From assembly GCA_038231495.1 (NCBI GenBank), contig JBBRLG010000034.1:1-24364 (forward strand): a stretch of DNA of 24,364 bases, in the 5' to 3' direction. Under the pieces are notes generated by a model. That model saw only the letters and a list, made by a program, of their open reading frames with translations. It was not told the DNA's origin and did no database searches. A program made the position numbers and the translations under genes. The DNA comes from JBBRLG01 sp038231495. Lineage in GTDB: Bacteria; Planctomycetota; Planctomycetia; Gemmatales; Gemmataceae. This document shows positions 1-7,920 of this stretch, piece by piece (positions within the stretch are counted from its first letter, which is position 1; each line of letters opens with the position of its first letter).

Positions 1-60
1 GCCGTAGGCGGCACACGCGGGATTTGGACAGGCGCACAGCGACCAGTCTGGTTCGATCAT
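1..60 (-). CDS. Transposase, N-terminal fragment (partial at window edge)
   Basis: An ATG at 60 on the minus strand opens a frame that stays open to the edge, 20 codons in all. It contains the short cysteine motif CACPNPAC followed by Tyr-Gly. A C-P-N-P-x-C motif at the very start is common in planctomycete IS transposases with an N-terminal zinc-ribbon-like region (from memory). A purine-rich stretch including AGGAGGGA lies just upstream of the ATG and can serve as a ribosome binding site. The identity rests on the motif, its place just inside an IS end, and the matching transposase C-terminus at the other edge. Confidence 0.5.
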   Translation of the reverse strand, partial: MIEPDWSLCACPNPACAAYG

Positions 61-107
61 GGCCCTTCCCTCCTGGTACTCCTGCCACCATAGCAGGCCG
101 GAAACAC

Positions 108-135
108 CGCTGGAAGGTCGGTGGAGTCACGACCG
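108..135 (-). repeat. Terminal inverted repeat (upstream end) of the left-edge IS
   Basis: On the minus strand, positions 135-122 read CGGTCGTGACTCCA, followed by a looser match. This pairs with 24224-24251 on the plus strand, which has the same 14 bases and then further matches (the shared pattern continues with CGA and CTTCC). A perfect 14 bp core with an imperfect tail is typical of IS terminal inverted repeats. The inner limit is approximate. Confidence 0.65.
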
Positions 136-599
136 AAAATCGAATACGTATAGACGCCGGAGTCGCCGCGGCCCACGGTATAACGGATCTCGATGTCGGC
201 GATGGTGCTACCGCCGGGGCCGTTGCCGAGGGCAGCGCCTCCGGAAATCGCCTTGACGGAGACTTCGCCGCGTTCGCCGCCGTTGGTCTTCGGATCGATG
301 GTGATGCTGGTACGGGAGCGCGGACCGGAGGCGGCGTGCGACCAGTAGCCGGCGGCATGGCCCGACGCGCCGAGCAATTCCAGATCCTTGTATTTCAAGG
401 AGACGAGGTCGCCGGAACGCTTGCTCACCCTGGCAGTCACGGAACCGTTGGCGAGCGTGAAGTTCGCTTCGTCCTCGACGACCGTCACCGGCGGCTCGGC
501 GGGTGGTGTCAGAGACTTGTCGTCCGCGCCGCGGGCGGTTGTCAGCAAAGCGCCAAAAGCGAGTGCCGCCGCGATTAGGGTTGTCGGCCACTTTCTCAT
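136..599 (-). pseudogene. Rhamnogalacturonan lyase (PL4-like), 5' fragment cut by an IS
   Basis: The start at 599 encodes a Sec-type signal peptide (basic MRKWPTT, then a hydrophobic stretch ending near Ala-Arg-Gly-Ala-Asp). The beta-sandwich N-terminal region of a polysaccharide lyase follows: FTLANGSVTARVSK, then SGDLVSLKYKDLELLG, GYWSH, and TIDPKTNGGERGEVSV. The pattern IEIRYTVGRGDSGVYTYSIF is typical of planctomycete/bacterial PL4 rhamnogalacturonan lyases, which cleave the RG-I backbone by beta-elimination outside the cytoplasm. Homology stops after residue 155, where the IS begins. The frame then continues through IS sequence to a stop at 57. Full-length relatives run to several hundred residues, so the catalytic part is missing and the product is very likely inactive. 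GAGAG upstream of 599 is a plausible ribosome binding site. It is the last gene of the pectin locus, 70 bp after the FecR-like gene. Confidence 0.75.
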
Positions 600-669
600 T
601 GGATGCTCTCTCGTGTTGAATGCGCGATGCGAATCAGCACCTCACCGCTCCTTTGTGTCGTCTTGGCTT

Positions 670-2355
670 TTACTTTGCACCCCACGAAGCCGTGACCGAA
701 GGCCACGTACTTCCAATACGGATTTCGTCAACCATTTGACGGGTATTGCTATTGATGTGGATTTCTAGCCAGTCGAAGACCAGGTCGCTGCGGAACGGCG
801 GGCCGACGACCGTCCAGCTGCCCGGCTCTTCGGCATCGACGGCCTCTTGCGGCCCAAACACGCGGATAAATACCTGATCGGGGTTTGCACCACCGCTGGC
901 CGCGATCTTGGCGACGAGGAGATACGTTTCCCCATAGTTCAGGGGCAGCGGCGTCCGGGAGCCGGCCCCGCCGAGGTGGGTGAAGAGTTGGTTTGCTCCT
1001 CCCACCCCAATGTTCAGCCGGTTGTGTGCGTCCGCTTTGTCCTTTTTGATGCCCGCGGTGGTCCGCAACAGTAAGGCCACCGCGTTGACCGGATCGGTCG
1101 AGGGGCCGTAGCGGCGAAACACGAAACTGAGGTAATAGACGCCGTCGGTGTCCAGGCGGATTGGCGTGGCCAGGCGTCGCTGATATTTCGCAAACCCCGT
1201 ATAGTCGAAGCAACCTCCGATAGACGGCACGACGGCTCCGGGCCGGCTGAGACTCTCCTTGGCGTTCAGCACGAACAGGTTGCGATCGCCCGCCTCGCTG
1301 ACAGGGCGTGTGAGGGCCGGCATCCAACGACCGTTCCAGCCGAAGCCGCCGTTGGCCTTGCCGGTTCGGAACAGTTCGGGATCCTTGTAATCGAATCCTT
1401 CGTAAGCCAGCAACCCCGCAGCGGGATCGCCCGCAAGCTGCCGCGGCGCCGACACCTGGCGGACAAAACTGGTTGGATCCAGCACGGGCGGGCGGCCGGG
1501 TGAGTCGGGAGCCGGCCCGTAGCGGCGTGCTTCGCCGGCCTTGAGATGATCCGAATCGGCCCGGTTCGCCGCACTCCGGGGCGTTCGCTGAACCTCGCCG
1601 TCGAAGACGTGGATTTCCTCGCCTTCCGGGCCAACTGCGACGGCATACTCGGTTCCGAGGTCCACGAGGGTAGAGGACGGCGTATGCAGATCGAACGGCG
1701 CGGCCAGGTCGTCCGCCCGGAAGACCACCTTGCCACGCATCACGGTCGCCGATGTGCCGGAGTCGAGGCGGAGGTCGGTCGGCCCTTCGATCACCAGGTC
1801 CGCGCCGCAGTCGAAGCGTACCCGGGCGATGCCGTTCCGCAGTTGCAGTTCCCCCGGCAAGAGGCGCGAGCCTGTACCCCGCGCTTCTTTCGGGTTCTCC
1901 CAAACGCAGTCCGCCGTTTGGGTGAGCGTAGCCACGAACTCCGACGAATTGGGGATGACCGCTTCCCTTGCCGCCTTCTTATCGCGGCTGTCCTCGAACG
2001 GCTGCGGACGCTGCCAGATGACCTGGACGAGAAGCGAGGCCGCCAGGGTTGCTCCGACAACGCCGAGATAACGGAGCAGGTAAGGAAACCGCCGCCGGGT
2101 GGATGAAAGGAGGGACGCAGTCGGATGGGCTGGCGTCGTTTCTTCGTGTCTCTTTGTCGCCGCGGAATTACCACCCTGAAGATGTGGCTGATTGAGCAAC
2201 CGGGCGTGAAGGTCCACGTATTCGAGGTACTGCCGCCGACACGCGGCGTCCGCGTCGAGCAGTTCCTCCAGCCGCCCGTGCTGCGCGTCCGTGAGTTCAC
2301 TGTCGCATAGGGCGGAGAGCAATCGCTGCAACTCCTTACGGACTTCCAAGCGCAT
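670..2355 (-). CDS. FecR-like membrane regulator with C-terminal LamG/concanavalin-like domain
   Basis: This is a 561-residue protein. Residues 1-55 (MRLEVRKELQRLLSALCDSE onward) resemble the cytoplasmic helical region of planctomycete anti-sigma/FecR proteins, with the usual RRQYLEYVDLHARLL pattern. A single membrane helix follows at about 90-114. A FecR domain spans about 145-260, with the recurring LRNGIARVRFDCGADLVIEG and TPSSTLVDLGTEYAVAV patterns. From about 314 (LLAYEGFDY) to the end is a beta-rich region like the LamG-type domains these proteins often carry. The start at 2355 is chosen because AGAGG lies 7 bases upstream and the conserved N-terminus begins there; the open frame extends further upstream. 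Proteins of this kind usually sit beside an ECF sigma factor and are thought to control it from the membrane. Here the sigma factor is at the head of the same gene run, four genes upstream. Confidence 0.75.
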   Translation of the reverse strand: MRLEVRKELQRLLSALCDSELTDAQHGRLEELLDADAACRRQYLEYVDLHARLLNQPHLQGGNSAATKRHEETTPAHPTASLLSSTRRRFPYLLRYLGVVGATLAASLLVQVIWQRPQPFEDSRDKKAAREAVIPNSSEFVATLTQTADCVWENPKEARGTGSRLLPGELQLRNGIARVRFDCGADLVIEGPTDLRLDSGTSATVMRGKVVFRADDLAAPFDLHTPSSTLVDLGTEYAVAVGPEGEEIHVFDGEVQRTPRSAANRADSDHLKAGEARRYGPAPDSPGRPPVLDPTSFVRQVSAPRQLAGDPAAGLLAYEGFDYKDPELFRTGKANGGFGWNGRWMPALTRPVSEAGDRNLFVLNAKESLSRPGAVVPSIGGCFDYTGFAKYQRRLATPIRLDTDGVYYLSFVFRRYGPSTDPVNAVALLLRTTAGIKKDKADAHNRLNIGVGGANQLFTHLGGAGSRTPLPLNYGETYLLVAKIAASGGANPDQVFIRVFGPQEAVDAEEPGSWTVVGPPFRSDLVFDWLEIHINSNTRQMVDEIRIGSTWPSVTASWGAK

Positions 2356-2458
2356 GACTGCACCTCTACTCTCCGTGTGGTTCTCCTTTGTAATTCCCTG
2401 CCTCAATGCGATTCGTGCCACCGCCGCACGGTATCCAAACATTTGAAGCGTCGCCGGT

Positions 2459-5017
2459 TTAGTTGCCGTCCGGTTTCCCGGTCGTACTCTGCGGGCTGGC
2501 CGGTACTTTGAAGTCGTCGACGGAATCGGGCTTGCTCGGATCGAACGGTTGCACGTCGTCGGCGAGCAATTTGGCGAGGTCGAGTTTGTTTTGTTTGATC
2601 CCTTCGACGACGCACCGGGCCAGTTCAAAACTGCCGTAGTTGTTGTGGTGCGTGCCGTCCTGGAAGGCTTTGCCGATGTCCTTCGGGCCTAGCGCTTCAT
2701 ACAGAATCTTGCTCATCGCGTTCAGGTCGATGAGCGACACTTCCTCTTCCTTGGCCGCCTGGCGCACCGCCTCGGGATAGTCGCCGAGCGTGTTGGTGAT
2801 TTTGCCGGAACCGTCGAGGCTCTTGCGGTGCATCGGCGTCACCAGCACGGGAATGCCGCCGTGTTTGCGTGCCTCCGTAACGTATTCCTTTAGGCTCGCC
2901 TTGTAGGTGGTGAAAGCTCCGACGCCCTCGCCGCGCTCCTTCATGTCGTTATGGCCGAACTGGATGAACAGGTAATCCCCTTCCTTCATGGTGCTCAACA
3001 CCTTGTCGAGCCGCTTGGCTCCGCGCGAGCTTTTCAGCGATTCGCCGGACTCCGCGTGGTTGGCGATCGCCACGCCCGGTTTGAAAAAGCGCGGCAGCAT
3101 TTGTCCCCAGCTGTTCCAGGGTTCCTTCGGCTGATCAGTCACCGTGCTGTCGCCCACGATGTACACGGTGACGGCGTTCTCCACTTTCACGATTTCCAGG
3201 GCACAGAGGCAGGGCCGCGTGTTGTTGAATTCCAGCGTCAGTTTGTCGTCCCAGTGGAGGACGCCTTGCTCGCGGTCCTTCAATTTGACCTGGCCGCCGC
3301 CCGTGATCTTCGGCGTGCGGATGTTGACCGTGAACGTCCGCGTCTCGAACTTCCCAGTCGCCGTCTGCACCTTCTCCAACATCAGGCGGCGCGTCTCAGC
3401 CTTGACGGTGGTGGTCGATTCGCCTTTCAGGTCGCCGAGGGTGACCGTCACGTTGTAATTGCCCTCCGGCAGCGCGACCGAGAAGAAAAAGGGCTTGGCA
3501 CTGGTGCAGAATCCGCTACGGATGGCGTCGTCGCCGCCCCGATCGATCGCCTCGACCTTCGAGCCAAGATCGAAGCCGTAGCCACATTCTTTCGTGTACG
3601 CCGTGTCCGCCGGAACCTGAGGGTACCCCGGCTCAGCCTTTCCTGGGGCGAAGGAGAATTTGAGGGCCGTTTTCGGCGTTTCCGGCTTCGGTTCGATCTT
3701 TGGTTTAGGGGCGTCTTCGGAGTTTGCCTTCTTGACTTCGACGGCGTAGACATGCGTTGGCCCGTGCATGTTGGAGCGAAAGACGACCCATTTCCCATCG
3801 GGCGAAAAAGTGACGTTCGGTTCGAGCTTGTAGTCGTGTTTGGCCATGTTCACCAGTCGCTCCGCCGCGAGCACTTCTTTGGCCGGACGGAAGAGGTAGA
3901 TCCATTTACCGTCCTTGGCGAAGGCGACCTGGCCGGCATCGCCACCGTCGCCGGCGAAGAGCTTGCCGTCGGGGGAGACGTTATAGTGGACGGACCACTG
4001 ATCCCGTTCGAGCTGGTAGCGTGTCTTCTCGCCGGTGGCGACGTTGACGCCGGCCAGCCAGAACTGTTTACTGCGGGGCGTCTGGAGGTCGTACCAAATG
4101 ATCTTGCCGTCGGGGTTCCAGAATTCGTGGCCCGCGATCTCCATGTCCATCTTGCGCTCGTGCATCAATTTCATGCTGGTGCCGTCGGTGCGAATGGTCC
4201 AGATGCGTTCGACCTCGTGCCAGGTTCCCTCGTGGCAAAACATCAGCAGCTTGGGATCGGTGGGAGAGAATTGCACGTGATTGAGCCAGGCGTAGGAGTA
4301 GCCGAACGTCTTGACCTCGCCGGTTTTCGTGTTGAGGGTGAAGATCGCCATCGAGTCTGGGTTGGCGAGTCGGCCGGCCAGCCGTTCTTCCTTGGCGACC
4401 GACGCCTCTTCCTCCGGCGTCAATTTTTCCTTGCCGGGGAACATCCTCTCCCGCTGGGGCGGCAACTTTTGCGGTTCCGGACGGGGCGTCATGCCGGTCG
4501 GATCGGTCGCACCGACAGTTCCCGCGAGCAGCGTCTCATCGGCGTTCAGCGTGGACACTGCCCGGTAGCCGGCGGGCAGTTTCACGACCTCGCGCGTTTC
4601 CTTGGTGTTGAGATCGGTGGCGAAAATGGCGCCGCCCTTGTTGTAGTACACCTGCCCCGTCTTCCGGCCGATTACGATGACGCTACGACTGTCAACGATC
4701 TTCTCGATCCCGCGCGTCTTGAGATCGACCGCGGCCAAGCCGCCCGGCGTGGTGATGACGAGCTTACGGCCGTCCGCCGAATAGGCGTTCTGATGGAAAT
4801 AGAGGTTGGAGCTGCCCGGTTCCTTGGAAAGCCGGAAAACGCGGTGGCCGGTATTGGGATCGATCCATTCGGTCGGCGGTTCCTTGGCATTTTGCGGCTT
4901 CGGGTCGGGCTTCAGCTCCTCCGTCTGCTGATCCGTTCGCGGCACAGGGAGAACGACCGCAGCTCCCCCAGCGCAAAGCGCCAGCACCACGACAAGGAGT
5001 GTGAAGAGCCGCTTCAT
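2459..5017 (-). CDS. Oligogalacturonate lyase (PL22) fused to rhamnogalacturonan acetylesterase (CE12)
   Basis: This 852-residue two-enzyme protein begins with a signal peptide or N-terminal anchor (MKRLFTLLVVVLALCAGGAA). Residues 50-430 form a beta-propeller with PL22 landmarks: FCHEGTW (261-267), GHEFW then DGKIIWYDLQ (296-312), SVHYNVSPDGKLFAGDGG (342-359), HDYKLEPNVTFSPDGKWVVF (394-413) and FRSNMHG. The histidines in these motifs match the catalytic and metal-binding positions known for the family. After a Pro-rich linker (435-450) comes a beta-sandwich region (about 452-612) of the kind preceding CE12 esterases. An SGNH esterase follows: GDST with Ser624, a Gly block near 658, GHND at 688-691, and DGTHHN with Asp787 and His790. 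The predicted role is cleaving unsaturated galacturonate oligomers and removing acetyl groups from rhamnogalacturonan. It starts 29 bp after the fucosidase gene. Confidence 0.85.
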   Translation of the reverse strand: MKRLFTLLVVVLALCAGGAAVVLPVPRTDQQTEELKPDPKPQNAKEPPTEWIDPNTGHRVFRLSKEPGSSNLYFHQNAYSADGRKLVITTPGGLAAVDLKTRGIEKIVDSRSVIVIGRKTGQVYYNKGGAIFATDLNTKETREVVKLPAGYRAVSTLNADETLLAGTVGATDPTGMTPRPEPQKLPPQRERMFPGKEKLTPEEEASVAKEERLAGRLANPDSMAIFTLNTKTGEVKTFGYSYAWLNHVQFSPTDPKLLMFCHEGTWHEVERIWTIRTDGTSMKLMHERKMDMEIAGHEFWNPDGKIIWYDLQTPRSKQFWLAGVNVATGEKTRYQLERDQWSVHYNVSPDGKLFAGDGGDAGQVAFAKDGKWIYLFRPAKEVLAAERLVNMAKHDYKLEPNVTFSPDGKWVVFRSNMHGPTHVYAVEVKKANSEDAPKPKIEPKPETPKTALKFSFAPGKAEPGYPQVPADTAYTKECGYGFDLGSKVEAIDRGGDDAIRSGFCTSAKPFFFSVALPEGNYNVTVTLGDLKGESTTTVKAETRRLMLEKVQTATGKFETRTFTVNIRTPKITGGGQVKLKDREQGVLHWDDKLTLEFNNTRPCLCALEIVKVENAVTVYIVGDSTVTDQPKEPWNSWGQMLPRFFKPGVAIANHAESGESLKSSRGAKRLDKVLSTMKEGDYLFIQFGHNDMKERGEGVGAFTTYKASLKEYVTEARKHGGIPVLVTPMHRKSLDGSGKITNTLGDYPEAVRQAAKEEEVSLIDLNAMSKILYEALGPKDIGKAFQDGTHHNNYGSFELARCVVEGIKQNKLDLAKLLADDVQPFDPSKPDSVDDFKVPASPQSTTGKPDGN

Positions 5018-5046
5018 TTTTCTCTCTTTGGAACTCGATTAACTTC

Positions 5047-6477
5047 CTATTGGAGGTTCAGCCCTGTGACCTTCAGGGAGAATGCGTGTTCGCAGGGTTT
5101 CTCGGCGGGCATCTTTACCTTGAGGCCCGTCTCGTCCTGGGTAAATTGCAACACGCCATTGTGGCCGAGCAGCGTGACGCTTTCGACCTTGCCGGCCTTG
5201 CCGGTGGCGAGAGACTCGACAACCGCCTGCTCGCCAGGCCAGTTCAGAGCGATGGCATACAGCGTATTGCCGTTGGTGGTGAAGCGGTAGGTTAGATTTC
5301 CCTTCCCTTCGCCGAATTGGGTCCACGGCCGTGTACCGTAGATGGCGTCGCCGTTGACGTCGAGCCATTTGCCGATGCCAAGGAGAATTTTCTGCTGCTC
5401 TTCGGGAATGCTGCCGTCGCCTCGGGGGGAGATGTTCAGCATCAGATTGCCGTTTTTGCTGACGTTCTCGACCAGCCGCTTGACGACGGTCCCGGCGTTT
5501 GTCAACTTCATGCCCTCGACGTAGCCGAACTTCTCGCCGATCGGGTCGTCTACCTGCCAGACGTATTTGGTCAGTTCCTTAGGGGCGCGGCCCTGCCGCT
5601 CGAAATCTTTGATGCTGCCGGCGAGGTAGGCGTCGCCTTTGGTGCTGAGCGACACTGCCTTCTTCCACTCGGCGGCGCGGTTGTAGTAATAGGCGGCGAC
5701 CTTCAACTTGACCGCATCGAAGTTGCGGCCGTTGACGCCGTTGTCGAACCAGAGGATGTCCACCTGATACTTGTCGATCAGCTCACAGTTGCGGGCGACC
5801 CAGTCGTCGAGAAACTTCTGGTCGGGAGCGCCGCGCTTGGGCGGGCCGTAGAAGTCGGCGTATTCGGGGTCGAAGAGGTCGGTCTTGAGGTTCGCGGACG
5901 GGAGCATGAAGGAGGAGTGCTCCATGCGGTGGTTGGAGACGCCGAACTTCAAGCCCTGCTTGCGGACGGACTTGGCCAGGTCGCCGATCAGGTCGCGCTT
6001 GGGGCCCATCTTGCCGGCACAGTATTTCGTGAGGTCGCTGTCCCAGTTGGCCCAGCCGTCGTGATGCTCCGCCGTGGGAACGACGTACTTGGCTCCGGAT
6101 TTTTTGAAGAGTTCGGCCCAGGCGTCGGGATCGAATTTCTCGCACTTGAACAGCGGGATGAAATCCTTGTAACCGAACTTGTCCGGCGGCCCGTACTTGT
6201 CCGTGTGCCATTTGGTCACGCCGGGGTTGCTGTACATGTGCTTGGGATACCATTCGCTGGCGTGAGCCGGAATGGAGTACAGGCCCCAGTGCATGAAGAT
6301 GCCGAACTTGGCGTCCCGGAACCATTCGGGGACCTTGTAATTATTCTCGATGAATTCCCACGTCGGCTCGAACGGCCCCTTGGGCGGCTCGGTCGCCGCG
6401 GCCGAGCCGCCAGCCAGCGCCGGCGTAACGAGCGCCGCGAGTACCAAGCAGCATTTCCGCACATGGTGTTGCCACAT
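5047..6477 (-). CDS. Alpha-L-fucosidase, GH29, secreted
   Basis: This 476-residue protein has a signal peptide (MWQHHVRKCCLVLAALVTPA through Ala-Ala-Ala). The GH29 barrel starts with FRDAKFGIFMHWGLYSIPAH (53-72), followed by SEWYPKHMY. Next are YVVPTAEHHDGWANWDS (131-147) and DILWFDNG (240-247), where Asp245 is at the expected nucleophile position. NISPRGDGSIPEEQQ (348-362) and the following WLDVNGDAIYGTRPW are the typical end of the barrel. A C-terminal beta-sandwich completes the protein. It would release alpha-L-fucose from glycans. In this neighbourhood the likely substrates are fucosylated side chains of pectin, though fucose is also found on xyloglucan and algal polymers. It lies 24 bp after the acetylesterase gene, with AAAGGA upstream of the ATG. 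Confidence 0.92.
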   Translation of the reverse strand: MWQHHVRKCCLVLAALVTPALAGGSAAATEPPKGPFEPTWEFIENNYKVPEWFRDAKFGIFMHWGLYSIPAHASEWYPKHMYSNPGVTKWHTDKYGPPDKFGYKDFIPLFKCEKFDPDAWAELFKKSGAKYVVPTAEHHDGWANWDSDLTKYCAGKMGPKRDLIGDLAKSVRKQGLKFGVSNHRMEHSSFMLPSANLKTDLFDPEYADFYGPPKRGAPDQKFLDDWVARNCELIDKYQVDILWFDNGVNGRNFDAVKLKVAAYYYNRAAEWKKAVSLSTKGDAYLAGSIKDFERQGRAPKELTKYVWQVDDPIGEKFGYVEGMKLTNAGTVVKRLVENVSKNGNLMLNISPRGDGSIPEEQQKILLGIGKWLDVNGDAIYGTRPWTQFGEGKGNLTYRFTTNGNTLYAIALNWPGEQAVVESLATGKAGKVESVTLLGHNGVLQFTQDETGLKVKMPAEKPCEHAFSLKVTGLNLQ

Positions 6478-6501
6478 CGGTTGTTCCTTTCTGCGTGCAG
6501 G

Positions 6502-7371
6502 TCATTTCTTCTGGGGCAGCAAGCATTCCTTCAGCGGGCAATCCTTCAATCCTCGAAGGCCCTCGACGACTGCAGCGGCGTTCCGTTCGGCCCCAGCCGG
6601 GCTGGTGTGGGTGTTGTCCGCCGGAGTGAAGTACTTCGCCTTGACGTCCGCTGGCGTCAACTCGGCATAGTGGACCATAACGATCTGGTTCAGGTTGACG
6701 AAGGGAGCCTTCTCAGCCTTCGCGACCTCTTCCGCCCAGCGGACGTAGTCGTTCTTTTCCACCGCTCCCTTCTCGACCTGCTGACGGGGACAGTGGGGAA
6801 TCGGGGAGAGGATGATCGCCGTGATCTCCTTGGCCCGAGCGTCCGTGACGTACTTTCGCAGATACCAGCCGTAGGTATACACGACCTCCTTCTTCTGGGT
6901 GATCGGGTTGTCAATCTCCCGTGTCTCGTCCCCGGTGCCGCGGAGGGTGCCGCGTGCCCGCCGGAGGTCGTCCAGCGGCCCGCCGTCGTTGTGGCCCATC
7001 TGGATGAGGACGAAGTCGCCCGGCTTGGCCGCAGCCAGGAGGTTGTCCCAGCGGCCCTCCGTCTGGAACGTCCGGCTGCTCCGACCGCCGATGGCGTGGT
7101 TCTCGACCTTAATCCTGGTAGGGTCGAATAATCCGGCGAGGAGGTCACCCCACCCCTGTTGCCCCTTGGTACTGGTCTTCACAGTCGAATCCCCGACGAT
7201 GAACAGCATCGGCACCCGCGGGGCGGAGGCAGGCTGTGCCGCAGGACCTGAGTTCGCGCCGTCTTCTGCTCCGGCTGGGGCGAGACCGAGGCAGAGCAGA
7301 AGCATCGCAAGAACGCCAAGACCCGCCGATACCAGGCCACGAGTACGAGCCGGCTTGTTGGACATTTGCAT
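6502..7371 (-). CDS. Rhamnogalacturonan acetylesterase (CE12, SGNH hydrolase), secreted
   Basis: This 289-residue protein has an N-terminal export signal (basic start, hydrophobic about 13-35, cleavage near Ala-Gly-Ala-Glu). The SGNH blocks are clear: FIVGDST with Ser62, NHAIGGRSSRTF (91-102) supplying the oxyanion Gly, MGHND with Asn128, and ADNTHTS with Asp252 and His255. The arrangement GDST...GRSSRTF...DNTHTSPAGAE is typical of CE12 rhamnogalacturonan acetylesterases, which remove acetyl groups from galacturonate in RG-I so that lyases can act. The ATG at 7371 has AAGGAAA upstream. A second ATG two codons later is possible. It starts 24 bp after the sigma factor gene. It differs in sequence from the CE12 domain of the fused PL22 protein, so it is not a recent duplicate. 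Confidence 0.88.
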   Translation of the reverse strand: MQMSNKPARTRGLVSAGLGVLAMLLLCLGLAPAGAEDGANSGPAAQPASAPRVPMLFIVGDSTVKTSTKGQQGWGDLLAGLFDPTRIKVENHAIGGRSSRTFQTEGRWDNLLAAAKPGDFVLIQMGHNDGGPLDDLRRARGTLRGTGDETREIDNPITQKKEVVYTYGWYLRKYVTDARAKEITAIILSPIPHCPRQQVEKGAVEKNDYVRWAEEVAKAEKAPFVNLNQIVMVHYAELTPADVKAKYFTPADNTHTSPAGAERNAAAVVEGLRGLKDCPLKECLLPQKK

Positions 7372-7395
7372 ACGGGGATGTTTCCTTTCATGGGA

Positions 7396-7920
7396 TCAGG
7401 CCATTCCTGTTGTCGCCACGCGGCGGCTGATGCAGTCGAACAGCAACCGGCGGATGCGGTCGAGTTTGCGGAAGAGCGTCCGCCGGCTGGTGTCGAACTG
7501 TTGCATTAACTCCTCCGACCGAGTTTTTTCTTGGTAGCGCTGGCGGATTAACTCTCGGTCGGCCAGCGGCAACTCCGCCAGGCAATGCTCCAGGGCTTGC
7601 AGGCGCGCCTGGAGAACGGGTTCGAGCGGTTCGCGCTCGCGGGCCAGGCGTTCGACCAGGTCGCGACTCAGGAGGCGCGTTCCGCGCTGATTGCGCTCCC
7701 GCTGTTTCAGAATTTCCAGATACGCAAAGCAGTAGGCCCATGCCAGGAACGGCTTGTCGGGGTCGTATTCCTCGAACTTGCGGTAGAGGGCGACGCTGGT
7801 CTCTTGCAACACGTCGCGGGCGTCTTCTTCGTGGGGTAACAGCGCGAAGATGTAACGGAAGAGATCTTCCTGGTGCCTGGACAACAGGCGAACCAGCAAT
7901 TCGGTGCGTGCTACGTCCAC
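7396..7920 (-). CDS. ECF-type RNA polymerase sigma factor (Rhodopirellula/Verrucomicrobium family)
   Basis: This protein has 174 residues from a GTG at 7920 (TTG at 7923 is an alternative). A G-rich GGGGGA lies about 8-12 bases upstream, and no in-frame ATG lies near the conserved N-terminus. Region 2 is seen as FRYIFALLPHEEDARDVLQE (21-40) then FLAWAYCFAYLEI (58-70). Region 4 is seen as LAELPLADRELIRQRY (114-129) then a helix-turn-helix with TSRRTLFRKLDRIRRLL (144-160). Sigma factors of this group are small, have no extra domains, and are generally linked to FecR-like membrane partners. It heads the minus-strand pectin-degradation genes, with only 24 bp to the next start. It is therefore likely cotranscribed with its targets and may drive their expression. 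Confidence 0.85.
   Translation of the reverse strand: MDVARTELLVRLLSRHQEDLFRYIFALLPHEEDARDVLQETSVALYRKFEEYDPDKPFLAWAYCFAYLEILKQRERNQRGTRLLSRDLVERLAREREPLEPVLQARLQALEHCLAELPLADRELIRQRYQEKTRSEELMQQFDTSRRTLFRKLDRIRRLLFDCISRRVATTGMA

Larger units (their letters stand above)
1..135 (-). mobile_element. 5' end of an insertion sequence, running off the left edge
   Basis: Read on the minus strand, an element begins at about 135 with CGGTCGTGACTCCA and leads after about 75 bp into a transposase-like start codon at 60. The same 14-mer opens the element end at 24224, where a transposase C-terminus lies just inside it. The two ends therefore look like the left and right termini of one IS type. The outer boundary is placed where the rhamnogalacturonan lyase reading frame stops making sense (after Tyr-Ser-Ile-Phe). 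The IS family is not identified, and the target duplication cannot be determined because only one end of this copy is visible. Confidence 0.7.

Noticed and set aside
2951..5290. Long plus-strand open frame (779 codons) opposite the PL22-CE12 gene
   Set aside because: It is the antisense shadow of a strongly recognised enzyme in high-GC DNA. Its translation shows no domain and is rich in Arg, Val and Gly in the manner of a complementary frame.
5317..7131. Plus-strand open frame of 604 codons opposite the fucosidase and acetylesterase genes
   Set aside because: It spans two clear minus-strand genes and their junction, has no family-like sequence, and is explained by GC-rich codon use.
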